A stretch of 64,000 nucleotides of DNA. It comes from Lycium barbarum. Taxonomy: Eukaryota > Streptophyta > Magnoliopsida > Solanales > Solanaceae. Position 1 is the stretch's first letter; each line of letters starts with the position of its first letter. Both the position numbers and the translations under genes were made by a program. The stretch spans positions 23,754,385 to 23,818,384 of the forward strand of contig NC_083337.1 of NCBI RefSeq assembly GCF_019175385.1. The letters are read 5' to 3'. Positions 11,989-23,271 of the stretch are shown here, piece after piece. The notes beneath the pieces were generated by a model that made no database searches, was not told where the DNA came from, and worked only from the letters and a program-made list of their open reading frames with translations.

Positions 11989-13286
11989 CGTCGTCTCCTT
12001 AACTACTCAACGCCTATCCTCCCGAGCTCGTAAATCTACTTTCAAGATGATTCGCACTCCGAGTAAGTCATTGAAACACTTATGTGGTCAAACTAAATTA
12101 ATAAATGAGCTAACAAAAATTGGGCAGCATTTCCCCTTATATCTTCTATTTCCTCCAACTCCCAAAACTACAATAAAAGCATCAACAATTCCATAATCAA
12201 AAAATTACATTCCAATTATACTCAATCCAATCCCAAACTTCTTTTCATGAACAATCCATAACAACAACTTCAATACAACCCCTTATACACTTGTATACCA
12301 CACTTCCTCAACATCATTATTACCCCTCATAGCAAGATTATACTCATAACATGCTAACAATTATAGCTCAAGTTAATTTACAACTCAAAATATCATCAAT
12401 TCATATTTGAACTTTTCCCCATAACTCTTTTCACTTTCTAAGACCTGTTGAACATGCAAATCAACTTAACATAAGAGATAAGATGAAGAACATACCTTGT
12501 ACTTCAAGAATTTCAACTCACACAATTTTCGCCAAGACTTAATCCCCACAACTCCAAGTGAAAGCAAGAACATCCAACTTCCATAAATTAACTTAGCTTT
12601 CAAGGTTGATCTTCTCTTGTTTTGATTTGGAATTATTTGGAGTGTTTATGGATGTTAAGGGAAGCTTAAAGACACATTAGGGATTTATTTTGGGTGAAAA
12701 ATCAAGCCCAGGTCATGGAAATATCTATTTATAGGCTTAGGAAAAAAAATTCACTGACTTCCAATTTCTGGAAATTTCAGGCAAAGTACGGGTTACTGTT
12801 CATCCGGTACTTCAAAGTACGGGTTACTGTTCATCCCGTACTTCAAAGTACGGGTTACTGTTCATCCCGTACTTGGAGGTAACATTTTTTCAACTTTCTG
12901 GAAATTTCAAGTAAGGTACGTCCAAAATGTACGAGACATACATTTTTGTACAGGGCGTACGTCATCCCTTCTCAGAATTGTGATATGTCAGTTGCATTGG
13001 AAAGAAGACTCCCCGAACTTCAATTTACATAGGTTATGGATTACGTAATTCCTCATATTCTAGGAGATATGCCTCTTTGAAGTTGGACCAAAAATTCTAT
13101 CCAAAATTCTGCCGAGTTTTTCTAAATTTTCAACAAACCTAATTTCTTCGATTTGCTTGATCCCGAAACCTTTAAATACTTGTCTAACACTTATTAGAAG
13201 TCTTCCTTAAACTTATAGGGATATCACAGACTCTCTAGACTCACGTTAGTTTGGTTACGACGACACAGAAATTTACGAGGTGTAAC
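11989..13286 (-). repeat. Chromovirus LTR 5' fragment
   Basis: On the minus strand it begins TGTTACACCTCGTAAATTTC at 13286, a chromovirus-type LTR start, and runs to 11989 where it is truncated. 'attgggcagcatttcc' (12119) is shared with the 3708-9439 LTR (about 4983-4998). A TATA box (TATAAATA on the minus strand) lies at 12726-12733. No target duplication is visible, and the 3' half of the LTR is absent. Confidence 0.7.
12783..12875. repeat. Three 31-bp hairpin repeats
   Basis: Three tandem 31-bp units start at 12783, 12814 and 12845. Each is an inverted repeat AAGTACGGG...CCCGTACTT with a 12-nt spacer 'ttactgttcatc'; in the first unit the right arm carries one mismatch. The array lies about 50 bp upstream of the TATA box of this LTR fragment, the same place as the palindrome cassettes of other LTRs. 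Confidence 0.85.
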
Positions 13287-13627
13287 ATGTATTGTGATCT
13301 TCAACAGATGATGAAGAATCAATCGTTCCATTTGATTGATTCTTATTTTTTTTCTCTAAGGTAACACCAGGGAATTTGTATCAATCAGGGATCTTGAGGA
13401 TACACACTGATTAAACTTTATTCTAATTTTTGCTTTCTCGTAGATGATTCAACGTCTTCTTTCCTTTCTGGAGGCAGGTGTAAGAAGCTTCTGGCCTATG
13501 TCTTCTTTCCTTGTGAAGGCTCTGATGAGTTGCCATGTACTGGTACTGAGATTGATTTTTATGATTTCCTTGTGTAGATTGCTTGATTTACTTCGTGATT
13601 GCTTGATTGGTCTTCCTTCCTTGTAGA
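13287..13627. other. Unassigned interval between LTR fragments
   Basis: This is T-rich sequence with repeated 'tcttctttcctt' words. An open frame on the plus strand (13444-13626, 60 codons) has no recognisable motif. It may be interior remains of the element that owned Tat LTR copy 1, but I see nothing that proves it. Confidence 0.3.
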
Positions 13628-14166
13628 GTGATATGCCGTCAAATTATGGCACATTTGATGCTTTTTAACTCTAAGTTTTACTTGTTTGCAAGTGAGTTTT
13701 TGTTAGTTTGATGTGTTTTGTGTATGTTGTAGGTATTAGAAGTTGGAATGCAAAAATAGCTGAAAACAAGGAATTTTGAAGACAAGGCACTATTATGCAC
13801 TTGTACGGACCGTCAACATGCTCGACGGTCTATCCAGCATGTCGTCGATCTGTCCTGAGTGAATGTTCAGAGACTGTGCAAAATTGACGCAAAAGGACGG
13901 GAAGGTTGATAGACCATCAACATGATCGACGGTTTGTCGATGTACATCGACGGTTGAGGTTCTGTAGCTTGATTTTGTCATTAGATCGTCGAAGTGCACC
14001 GTCGTTACTCGACGGTACCGTCAATGTGCAAAGACGGTTCGTCGAGTTGCAAGCCGACCTGGGCATGATTAGTTTTATTAATTCCATGTTTTGGATTTGT
14101 ATAAATACCTAATTAGGTTTTATTTTTTCAGACATCTTGCGTTTATGACTTGTATTGACACTAATC
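13628..14166 (+). repeat. LTR 5' fragment of an unidentified family
   Basis: It starts tgatatgccgtcaaattatg at 13628. It contains a cassette of repeated 'cgacggt' and 'gaccgtc' words at 13800-14045 and a TATA box tataaat at 14100-14106. Homology to the D LTR starts at 14167, so the 3' part of this LTR is missing. The assignment rests on layout (TG start, cassette, TATA box), not on a second copy. Confidence 0.45.
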
Positions 14167-15609
14167 TCTCAAGACAGGAGTACCCCATGGTTCATAGGTT
14201 GATCATGACACCCTTCATTTGGGGGCTAGATACTATGAGTCAAGCTGGGCTTGGCTCTTCTCTACCCCTCTTTGAGGTGTCTTGAAGAGACCCCCCTAAG
14301 CCAAGTGGTTCACACTACCTTTAAGGGTTTTCAATCATGTCCCTAATTATCAACATCAAACCAATTCCATCCTACACTATTCATTTTTTAGAAATACAGA
14401 TGCATTACTCAATGATTTCATCTCCATGATTTTATGTATAACAAGATTTTTAAACATACTAATGATATAGAATCAAGCCTTACTAGATGAATCACAATTT
14501 TGTCCTTTTAATCTAAGTTATACTACTATGCCCAGTAAAGTCTAGGTGTCACAGTTTAGTTCAAGAAATGAAAGGTTTCTTACCAACTTAGGATTAACTA
14601 CATGTTCTTTCCTAAGTTGAGATCAAGATAAGTGCCTTCACGTGGTCAATTCCACACACAAATACAACACACCAGCTCTTAAACATGTTTCTCAGGAAGC
14701 TAATAGACAAGCAAACAAGTTAGACTCTTAAAAAAAAGGAAACATGAATTCAGACAACTAAGTGAATAACTTACTTCTTTGATACTTAGCAAATGGCAAT
14801 TTTGACCTCCCTAACCATGACGAAGATATGAAAGACATCTACCCCTTTATTTAACTTAGCTTTAGGCAACATGAAATCTCAAAAATCCTCCCCGAAGGCA
14901 TGATAAACCACCCTTGACCAATTCCCAAATCTCACTGAACCCCACAGTCATGAGAATAAGGTCTAGGGAGTTAGGGAAGCCTCAGGGTCCTGAAAGAGGG
15001 ACAAGATAGGGTGAGGTCATCACCTCCCATCCCTTTCCTGAACCTTACTTTCAGTAAAAAGGGATCAAAGGCCCCACTGGTCATCACCTCTAGTTCATGC
15101 CTATGCTCACCGTTTACTCTCCCAAAGCAACCTCACCCCCTTTACCTTATTCTCCTACCAAATGCCCATCACCAAAACTTATGGGCAAGAGTGGTTTGAC
15201 ACTGCCCACCTCCTTAAAATGAGCCACATCTAGACACCTAATTATTCATATAAATTAACAGCCTCTAATCAACTTCAGTTTTAAGACCCTACTATGTGAA
15301 GCCATATTGAATACCTTTAGCCATTAACACTTGAGAAAGTTGAATAGTTAAATCACTTAAGAGTTTAAAAATCAAATTGAACATCAAACTCCAGGTTCAA
15401 AGCAGTTCCATCTCCAATTGGTCAATCATTTTCAGACAGTTAAAGGTACATCAGGACTCAAATCATCTTTTAAATCTATCTTAAACTTCTTTTGAAAATT
15501 CAGACATGAACCAGATAAAAGAGAGAGTCTAATACTATGAATGCCCAGTTTGAGCTCTATTCAAATGAAACCCAACATGATACCTAGTCCTGCTAGTAGC
15601 ATATGGTAT
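14167..15609 (-). repeat. D 3' LTR, middle part
   Basis: This is nearly collinear with 62797-64000: both contain 'ctctcaagacagga', 'catttgggggctagatac' and 'tcaagctgggcttggctc', and the match continues to the window end (about 15368 against 64000). It is cut at 14167 by the neighbouring LTR fragment and interrupted at 15610 by element A, resuming at 26644. Non-coding. Confidence 0.8.
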
Positions 15610-16570
15610 TGTTACACCTCGGAAAATTATCCATTGGTACGCAAGTGAATGAACTAGTGATGAGTATGAGTGTATGATGTCCATACGCAAGAAACGACGT
15701 ATGATGACCTTAGGCGAGATTTCAAAGGTATCCGATGTCAGATGAGAAAGTTGGCTAAGTTAAGACGAGATATAAGATGAGCAATGCATGCAAATGGGTG
15801 TGGGTGATTAGAATGAAAAGTCTAAGGAATATGAGAAGTTGCAGATTTGCAACTGCCCAGTGGTCGTAAAGTGCTAGGACGGACCGTAAATTGGTATACG
15901 GTCCGTAAACTGGCAGTCGTAAAATGGCATGCAGGACTTCAACATTCTGCCAGTCGAGGAAATGGTAAAATACGACCTGGAGGACGGACCGTAAAGTGAT
16001 TTACGGCCCGTAAACCATAGTCGTAAATCACCATGCAAGCAGCCAAAGCTTCTGGTTCTGGAAATGGTTAAAGACGATCGCGAGGGACGGGCCGTAAACC
16101 ATGATGGACGACCACTGTTCACCTCAGCACAGATTTTGCAATTCATCAAATAAAGGGACCAACACTTGTTTTATTTCCTTACAACATCAGACCACTTCTC
16201 TCTAAAACTTCTCTCTACATTTATTACATAAGTTTTCAAGGATATTTGAGGATCAACAACATTAAATAAGTGAATCAAGAGTAAGGGAATCATCAAAGAT
16301 CATCCAAGTCAAGAAATCCAAATGGAGAAAAACTAGGGTTTTGCTCAAAGAGGAGTATTATCAACTAAAGCTTGTTCCTACAACTTCTAAGGTAAGATTC
16401 ATGATATTTATATGATGTTTAAGATATTGGAGAGTTGAAATGCATGGATTGTAGAAAATATGTTCAACTAGGTCATGAATGATGAATAGTGACATTTTGA
16501 GGAATAGTTTGAATTGAATCACGAATATTGTTGTGTTGTGATATGAATGTGTTATAAATGGTATTAAAGA

Positions 16571-19263
16571 TGTCACGCCCCAAAACCCACCCTAGATGTG
16601 ACCGGCATCCGACGCCATGAACAACATCGGAAGAACCTAAACGATACAATAATAACACTTGAACCCGCCAGGTTCAACATTCGCCTCCAACAGTTTATAA
16701 AGTAAATGTAACAAATCATGAATATATAAATTAAATCAGCGGAAACCTTTATTCACCAAATACTTAGTCAAACGTAATAACGTTCCCGAGAGTTAATCAA
16801 TAACTCAACAACTACCCACAAGAACGTATACTATGGAGCTTCTAAGATAATGATGAATGTCTAAATCATCAGGACGCAGCCCGAAACTAAAAGACGAAGA
16901 GTAAAGATAGAATGGTGCCCCACGGACAATCATGTGGGTTCACCGAATAGTCTCGAAGCAGCAAGTTCTCTTAAGTCGTAGGCGTATCACGAACCTGCTC
17001 CTCAATGATACCTAACATACCATCAAAAACAACAATGGTATGCCTGAGTACTGGGTACTCAGTGAGTGTCTCGGGGAAAACAAATATTATAAAAATAAAA
17101 TATAATAATACATAAAGAAATCAGTTCTGAGAAGATGGCATAAAAATAGTCATTCCACTTTTTGATTCTTAATATCATTTGTTAAACAGTTTACAAAACC
17201 ATTACTCAATATAAAACAAGTATTCAACATGTGTATCTCAATAAGAATTATCAAAACCGATTATAAAGTCTTTTGTCAAGTTACAACTTTCAATTATGCC
17301 TTTCAAATTGATCATGATTGTCAACAACAGTTCCATGAGAGATTTCGAATATCACGCATGCCGATACAGGCCCAAGAATCAATCACATCGAGGGGATCAC
17401 CATAGGGTTCCCTTGTCACAACGCACCACACCGGATTATAAAATCCTCGGTGACCACTCATCCTCCCGAATGGCTAGGCATAAACACACCAGAATATGAA
17501 ATCCTCGGTGACCACTCATCCTCCCGAATGGCTAGGCGTAAGCACACCGGAATATGAGATCCTCGGTGACCACTCATCCTCCCAAATGGCTAGGCATAAG
17601 CACACCGGAATATGAGACCCTCGGTGACCACTCATCCTCCCGAATGGCTAGGCGTAAGCACACCGGAATATGAGATGCTCGGTGACCATTCATCCTCCCG
17701 AATGGCTAGGCATAAGAACACCAGAATATGAGACCCTCGGTGACCACTCATCCTCCCGAATGGCTAGGCGTAAGCACACCGGAATATGAGATCCTCGGTG
17801 ACCATTCATCCTCCCGAATGGCTAGGCATAAGCACACCAACAGAGTTCATAGCATAAAAGTCGAATTACAATTCATCTCAAGGTAGTCACATCACCATTT
17901 ACCATTAAGGTTCGTTATGCCATATCGTAAAGATAAATCGTTTCAAAGAATGTCCTGAAAACGTTTCACTTCTTTAAACAAGTTTCAATTTCCACAATTC
18001 GTAATAACATACTTTTATGAGTCAACAACCTTTCAAGTAACTAGTTAAATCATCCATCAAGAGAATTCGAATATCATTACCAATCGTTATCCTTCATTAT
18101 TAAGCATCTCTTATAGAGGAAGACATTCATAATATCATATACATATATAGGGTTTGTTACAATCTAGGTTTAATGTGGGTTTGTCCCCTCACACACATTA
18201 ACCACCATTTAGTCATGAATTGGAGTTCACGAACCATGAGAAGAATTACTTTTCCTTTCATTCATTAAAGAATCTTCAATAAAATTAATACTTCCAACAA
18301 TGGTTTCAAAAGTGATTTTAAAATAGACATACAAATCACAACCAAAGAGTTCGTAAAAACCGATAGAAACAGTATGTTCAAAAGAGACATACAGATCACC
18401 TTTATAGTTAAAAAGGATTTTATTTTTGAAGAGACATACAAATCATCCTTATAGCCAAAATATGATTTTTAAAAGAGACATACAACCAAAATAAGGTTTT
18501 AAAAAAAAAGGAGACATACCTTAATTTATTAAACAAGGTTTAACAAATCACTTTGGGAAGAATTATGTTGCAAACCCTAGGTTTTGGTCATAAAATCATG
18601 TTAGAAAGGGATTAGGAACTTGAATTCAACCTAGAATCATGATAACACTTACCTTGTATGGTTCTTGAGGCTTGGGACTTGTTCCTATTGACTTTAGGGT
18701 ATTTTTTCGTGAATGGGGTCCTGGGGAAATAAACCCCAAACCTTAAATATAACTTACAACGCGTAAACCTGAATTTTGGACCCGAATCTGACCCGATTCG
18801 CGATTGGTCCGCGATGCGGGACCATCGCGCAATGTTCTGCAGCTCAATACTCAGACTTTCGCTATCGGCCCGCGATGCGGGGCCATCGCACGCGCCCCCA
18901 CGCGCCTGAAAAGGCGGCGTGTGTCGGTTCTGCACAATGTTCGGTAAAATGGACATAACTTCTTGTACGTAGCTCCGTTTGGGCTGGGCGACCTACCGTT
19001 GGAAAGATATTTCAAAGGGATACAACTTTCATGAAGGAGGTTTTTCCAAATTATCAACATATTGTCACGAAAATCGTCCAGAAGACAGACCTACCAAAAC
19101 TTAGGCGAATTTAAGAGGCCTTAAGAACTTCACTAATTGGTTTGACTTAAAAACTACCATCTTCCACCCGAATTCATCAAGAATGGATTCATATAGATAT
19201 GATATCATCTTAATACAACATTTTTATACATTCACACCTAGTTCAAGTTTACGGGGTGTTACA
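16571..19263 (-). mobile_element. Solo LTR S
   Basis: A 2.7-kb LTR inserted in A's left LTR. Termini are tgtcacgcccc (16571) and cggggtgttaca (19263), with a perfect TSD aaaga (16566-16570 and 19264-19268). The uninterrupted right LTR of A reads straight through the site at about 26234-26245. It is related to the fragment at 1-724. It contains a 58-bp tandem array, a GC-rich cassette ('gcgatgcgggaccatcgc', about 18808-18825) and an inverted repeat CTGAGTAC...GTACTCAG at 17046-17064. No genes. Confidence 0.9.
17442..17840. repeat. 58-bp tandem array, about 7 units, dimeric
   Basis: Units start at 17442, 17501, 17559, 17617, 17675, 17733 and 17791 (spacing 58-59 bp). Each contains 'cctcggtgacca', 'catcctcccgaatggctagg' and 'gcacaccggaatatgag'. 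Odd units read 'ggcata' and even units 'ggcgta', so the array appears to have grown as 116-bp dimers. Confidence 0.9.
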
Positions 19264-20238
19264 AAAGATCATGAACTAGACACTTTAGACGGATGGACTA
19301 AGTTGGGTGTTATGACCTTGAATATGGATGAATTAGAAGCAAGGTTAGAAATCTAGATAATGTGGATAATGTGAATGACTAATGGCCATTGTTATGATAT
19401 TAATGAAGATAGAAACGCTAACATTGGAAGGGGACGTGCAAGCGTAGAATAGTCTGACGAAAAGGTATGTAAGGCTAACCCTTCTTTCAAAAGGCATGGT
19501 TCCTTGGCCAAATTCTTAAATCCTCTGTATGAGTATGTTGTCCTCAAATGATTGATATTCCGAGCTCATAAGCTCACGATCCTTGATATATACGACGATT
19601 GTACTACGCACCTCATGTGACGAGTAAGCCTATGATATAGAAGTAACGATAACGATGATGATAGTAACGATAATGATAATAATAATGATGCTAAAGGTGC
19701 CTATGGGCTAGTATACTTATATGTGCCTATGAAGGGCTATAATGAAACCCCGAGCTTATAACGCCGGGTAGAATATATGTATATGATTATGTATAGAGTA
19801 TGTATACGATTACGAAATGCGCGCACACCTCTGCAGATGGTACGGATAACCCTAAAGCCTTGGTAGGGCCAGGTATGAGCAACCTTGAGCCTTGGTTGGC
19901 CAAGTATGTATGAAACACCGATCCTATGTGGTCGGGTATGCTATGTAAATGCTATATGTATATAAAATGAATATGTATATAATATGAATATGAACGTGAT
20001 AAGACTATGTATATGAATACGAATAAGGACATGTATACGAATACGAGCACAAGTATGGTACGAACATTATTATGGAATACGGATGATGACGTATGTGTAC
20101 TAATACGTATGAGAAATGGAAGGTCCCTCTGTAAGGCAAGTAAGTGCCATGACGATGATATTATTGTCTCCCCTCCTATGCTATTTCATATGTTGTTCAT
20201 TATGCTTATATATCGATGTAGATCATGCTTTACATACT

Positions 20239-20295
20239 CAGTACATTCTTCGCACTGACGTCCTTTTGTTTGTGGACGCTGCGTCATGCCCGCAG
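20239..20295 (+). other. Conserved double hairpin in A LTR
   Basis: An imperfect inverted repeat CAGTAC...GCACTG (20239-20257) is followed by CTGCG...CGCAG (20279-20283 with 20291-20295, loop 'tcatgcc'). Equivalent sites occur in B, E and, on the minus strand, in the 5659-8884 LTR. Confidence 0.6.
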
Positions 20296-20744
20296 GTGCA
20301 CAGGGAGACAGACTTGATCCATAGCTGCTTATTCAGAGATTACATAGCAGAGCTCCATTCCTTCGGAGCCATAGCTTTTGAGTACTCATTATTTTGTGTA
20401 TATAATTATGGGCATAGCGGGGTCCTGTCCCGCTCATGTGATATGTTATACTCTTCTTAGAGGCTCGTAGTCACGTGTATATGTTCAGATATGTCTGGCC
20501 TTGTTGGCCTATATTTTATATATCTTTTGGTAGCCTTGTTGGCTTACGTACATTTGATGTGGCCTAGATGCCAATTATGATAAAATGGTAATGCCGTCCG
20601 ATGGGACTAGCTTGATGAATGAAAGGAAATGTATGATTAATTATGTGGCTCACCTAGATGTAAGCATAAGAGTAAGCTAAGAGGGTGCCCGGGTGGGTTA
20701 GCACCGGGTGCTCGTCGCGGCCCCGAGTCGGGTCGTGACAAAAG

Positions 20745-20756
20745 TGGTATCAGAGC
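20745..20756 (+). other. Element A primer binding site (tRNA-iMet)
   Basis: The sequence tggtatcagagc lies four bases after the LTR end. It is the standard plant retrotransposon site complementary to the 3' end of initiator tRNA-Met. Confidence 0.9.
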
Positions 20757-20950
20757 AGTTCAGTCCTAGGGTGTGTCTACGAGCCGTGTCTAGTAGAGTC
20801 TTGATTATGGGTGTGTTGCGCGCCACACTTATAAACAAGAAGCTGCGGGCATTTTAGGAATGATTGACCTTCTTTCTTCGTAAGAATCGTGCGATAGAGC
20901 TATGATGTAAGAAATTCTTGTTCCTACATCGTGTGTTGTGTATTTCAGAG

Positions 20951-22168
20951 ATGCCTAAAAAGAAAAAGGCTACAACAGCCCGAAAGGGCCAGACGGTGGC
21001 AGAAAAACGGGCTACAAGAGCACCGCCATCGGTAGTAGAGGAAAGTGATTCCCATAGTGCGGCTCAATCTCAGTCCTTCCAGATAGTGCCTATTACTGAG
21101 GAGCGTGAGGGAGCCTCAGCCCTAGCTCCAGCACCTCCAGCTCCCCCACCGGATGCTTCTGGCCAAGATGTGAAAGAGGCCATTAATCTGTTGACTTAAT
21201 TGGTTGCGACCCAGGCTCAGAGGCAAAGTTCAGGGCATGGGGATAGGGCTGTTAGTGCAAGGGCCCGTGACTTTATTAATTTAAACCCTCCAGAATTCTC
21301 TGGGTCAAAGCCGGGGGAGGATCCCCAGGATTTTATTGATGGTATGCTAAGGACGCTCCGGTTGATACATGCTTCGGACACCGAGTCGGTAGAGCTAGCG
21401 TCATATAGATTGAGAGATGTCTCGATCCAGTGGTATACGGTATGGATGGCTTCACGGGGAGCCAATGCACCTCCTCCGGTATGGCAAGAATTTGTTGATG
21501 CTTTTCTCCGTCATTACATGCCTCCAGAAGTTCGGCGAGCTAGGGCCGATAAATTCTTGAACTTGAGGCAAGGTAGTATGAGTGCCCTAGAGTATAGCCT
21601 CCGTTTTAACTCCTTGGCTAGGTATGCTTCGGCCATGGTAGCAGATATGGGCGACAGGGTACACCGATTCGTAAAGGGCCTAGGGCCACATTTGATGGAA
21701 AAATGTTTGACTGCGTCCCTTCAGGACGGTATGGATATTGCACGCATTCAGGCACATGCTCTGAAGTTATAGGAGAGCCTACAACAGCGGAGGAGTGAAC
21801 GCGAGCAAGATGGGGGACATAACAAGAGGGCTAGATCTTCTGGTCCGAGGATCGAGTCCAGAGGCGGACACAGGCAGCAGTTTCCCAGCCATTCAGGCTA
21901 TTCTATGACCAGCTCACCTCCACGGTTTCCAGGCTAGAGCCTTGATAGATCTGCTCGTTCAGGGCCGAGTCCGAGCTATTTAGGACCTCAGTTCAGAGAT
22001 GATTCAGGCTAGTCAAGGCCACCTATACCACGATGTTCCCAGTGTGGGAAGTCGCATTGGGGTCAATGCCGATTGGGTTCAGATGTTTGCTATTCATGTG
22101 GTCGACCAGGTCATATTATGCGTGATTGCCCCTCAGTATATGGTAGAGGTAGGACCCAGCTATCAGGG
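20951..22168 (+). pseudogene. gag: Element A gag (capsid and nucleocapsid), broken
   Basis: Gag forms the virus-like particle of the retrotransposon. The reading frame starts at MPKKKKATTARKG (20951), chosen because a Lys-rich start also opens B's gag at 45645. A Pro-rich linker is followed by the Retrotrans_gag region (about 21270-21700, with IQWYTVW, PPEVRRARADKF and the conserved SLARYA). The nucleocapsid part keeps CSQCGKSH and an intact CCHC knuckle, [14 protein letters not shown] (about 22088-22129). The frame is interrupted by four in-frame stops (TAA 21197, TAG 21770, TAG 21935, TAG 22010) and otherwise runs straight into pol without a shift, as in chromoviruses with one gag-pol frame. 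Confidence 0.9.
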
Positions 22169-23268
22169 TCGGTAGTCGGATCTTCGGCATCTGTACGCCC
22201 TACGGGGCCAGGTTCACATGCGCCAGACGGCCATGGTAGAGGCAGAGGGAGAGCTCCCAGTTCCAGCAGTCCTCAGCACCGTATCTATGCTTTGGCTGGA
22301 CGCCAAGATCTTGAGTCTTCTCCTGACGTGGTCACAGGTATATTATCGGTATTCTCTCATGATGTATATGCTTTGATTGATCCGGGCTCCACATTATCAT
22401 ATGTTACTCCTTATATCGCGGGTCAATTTATAGTTGAGCCGAAGTCGATCAAACCTTTTGAGGTGTCTACACCCGTGGGTGAATCGGTAATAGCTAGCCG
22501 AGTATATAGAAATTGTGTGATTGTGATTTGTGATCGTCGTACCATGATTGATTTGCACGAGCTAGAAATGGTATATTGTGATGTCATTATGGGCATGGAT
22601 TTGTTAGCTTCTTGTTATGCCAATGTTGATTGCCGAATGAAGATGGTTCGTTTCCAGTTTCCAGGAGAACCAGTGTTAGAATGGGAAGGAAATACGACAT
22701 CACCAAAATGTAGGTTTATTTCCTATATAAAGGCATGGAAAATGATCACAAAAGGGTGCATTTATCATCTAGTACGAGTTCAAGATGTAGAAGCTGAGTC
22801 GCCGACTCTACAGTTAGTTCCAGTGGTGAATGAATCCCCGGATGTGTTCTCGGAAGAGCTTCCAGGCCTTCCTCCCGAGCGGGAGATTGATTTTGCCATA
22901 GATGTGTTGCCAAACACTAAACCTATATCTGTTCCTCCCTATAGAATGGCACCCGCAGAATTGAAAGAGTTGAAGGAGCAATTGAAAGACCTGCTCGAGA
23001 AAGGCTTCATTAGGCCTAGTCCATCCCCGTGGGGAGCACCCGTATCGTTCGTCCAAAAGAAAGATGGCTCCTTGAGAATGTGCATTGATTATAGGCAATT
23101 GAATAAAGTGACGATTAAGAATAGTTATCCTCTCCCGAGGATTGATGATTTATTTGATCAATTGCAAGGTGCCAAATGGTTTTCGGAAATCGATTTGAGG
23201 TCCGGGTATCATCAAGTAAGAGTTAGGGAAAAAGATATCCCTGAGACAGCTTTTAGAACAAGATATGG
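22169..23268 (+). pseudogene. pol: Element A protease and N-terminal RT, truncated
   Basis: This continues the gag frame. The aspartic protease active site is [10 protein letters not shown] (catalytic Asp codon 22379-22381). RT begins with [16 protein letters not shown] (about 22940) and keeps [22 protein letters not shown] and [12 protein letters not shown], which carries the first catalytic Asp. The frame stops matching RT at FRTRYG (23268), where sequence coding for the palm YxDD motif, thumb and most of RNase H is missing. The protein continues briefly out of frame to 23350. No active polymerase can be made from this copy. Confidence 0.9.
23263..23268 (+). other. Deletion junction in A pol, about 690 bp lost
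   Basis: The hexamer atatgg joins the RT 'FRTRYG' codons directly to 'RHYLYGV' codons of RNase H. In B these two places are about 690 bp apart (47900 and 48591), and each carries atatgg. This is the signature of a deletion between short direct repeats. Confidence 0.85.
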
Positions 23269-23271
23269 AAA

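Larger units (their letters stand above)
15610..20740 (+). repeat. Element A left LTR (split by S)
   Basis: Starts tgttacacctcgg (15610) and ends gggtcgtgaca (20740), four bases before the primer binding site. Excluding S and one TSD copy it is about 2.43 kb. A palindrome cassette based on 'acggaccgtaaa' and 'tacggtccgtaaa' lies at 15870-16100, followed by a weak TATA-like 'caaataaaggg' near 16147. The double hairpin lies at 20239-20295. Open frames at 20007-20460 have no domain and are part of the LTR. Confidence 0.9.

Noticed and set aside
13444..13626. 60-codon hydrophobic frame as a small membrane protein
   Set aside because: It is a chance frame in T-rich sequence with no start context, homologue or neighbour to support it.
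17442..17840. Regular 58-bp repeats resembling a CRISPR array
   Set aside because: Units are contiguous with no unique spacers, and they lie inside a plant solo LTR.
20007..20460. Two overlapping frames of 83 and 114 codons as a gene upstream of gag
   Set aside because: They lie fully inside A's left LTR, before the PBS, and cover the conserved hairpin module found in other LTRs without an open frame.
22814..23098. 94-codon minus-strand frame antisense to RT
   Set aside because: It is a shadow of the conserved RT coding strand.
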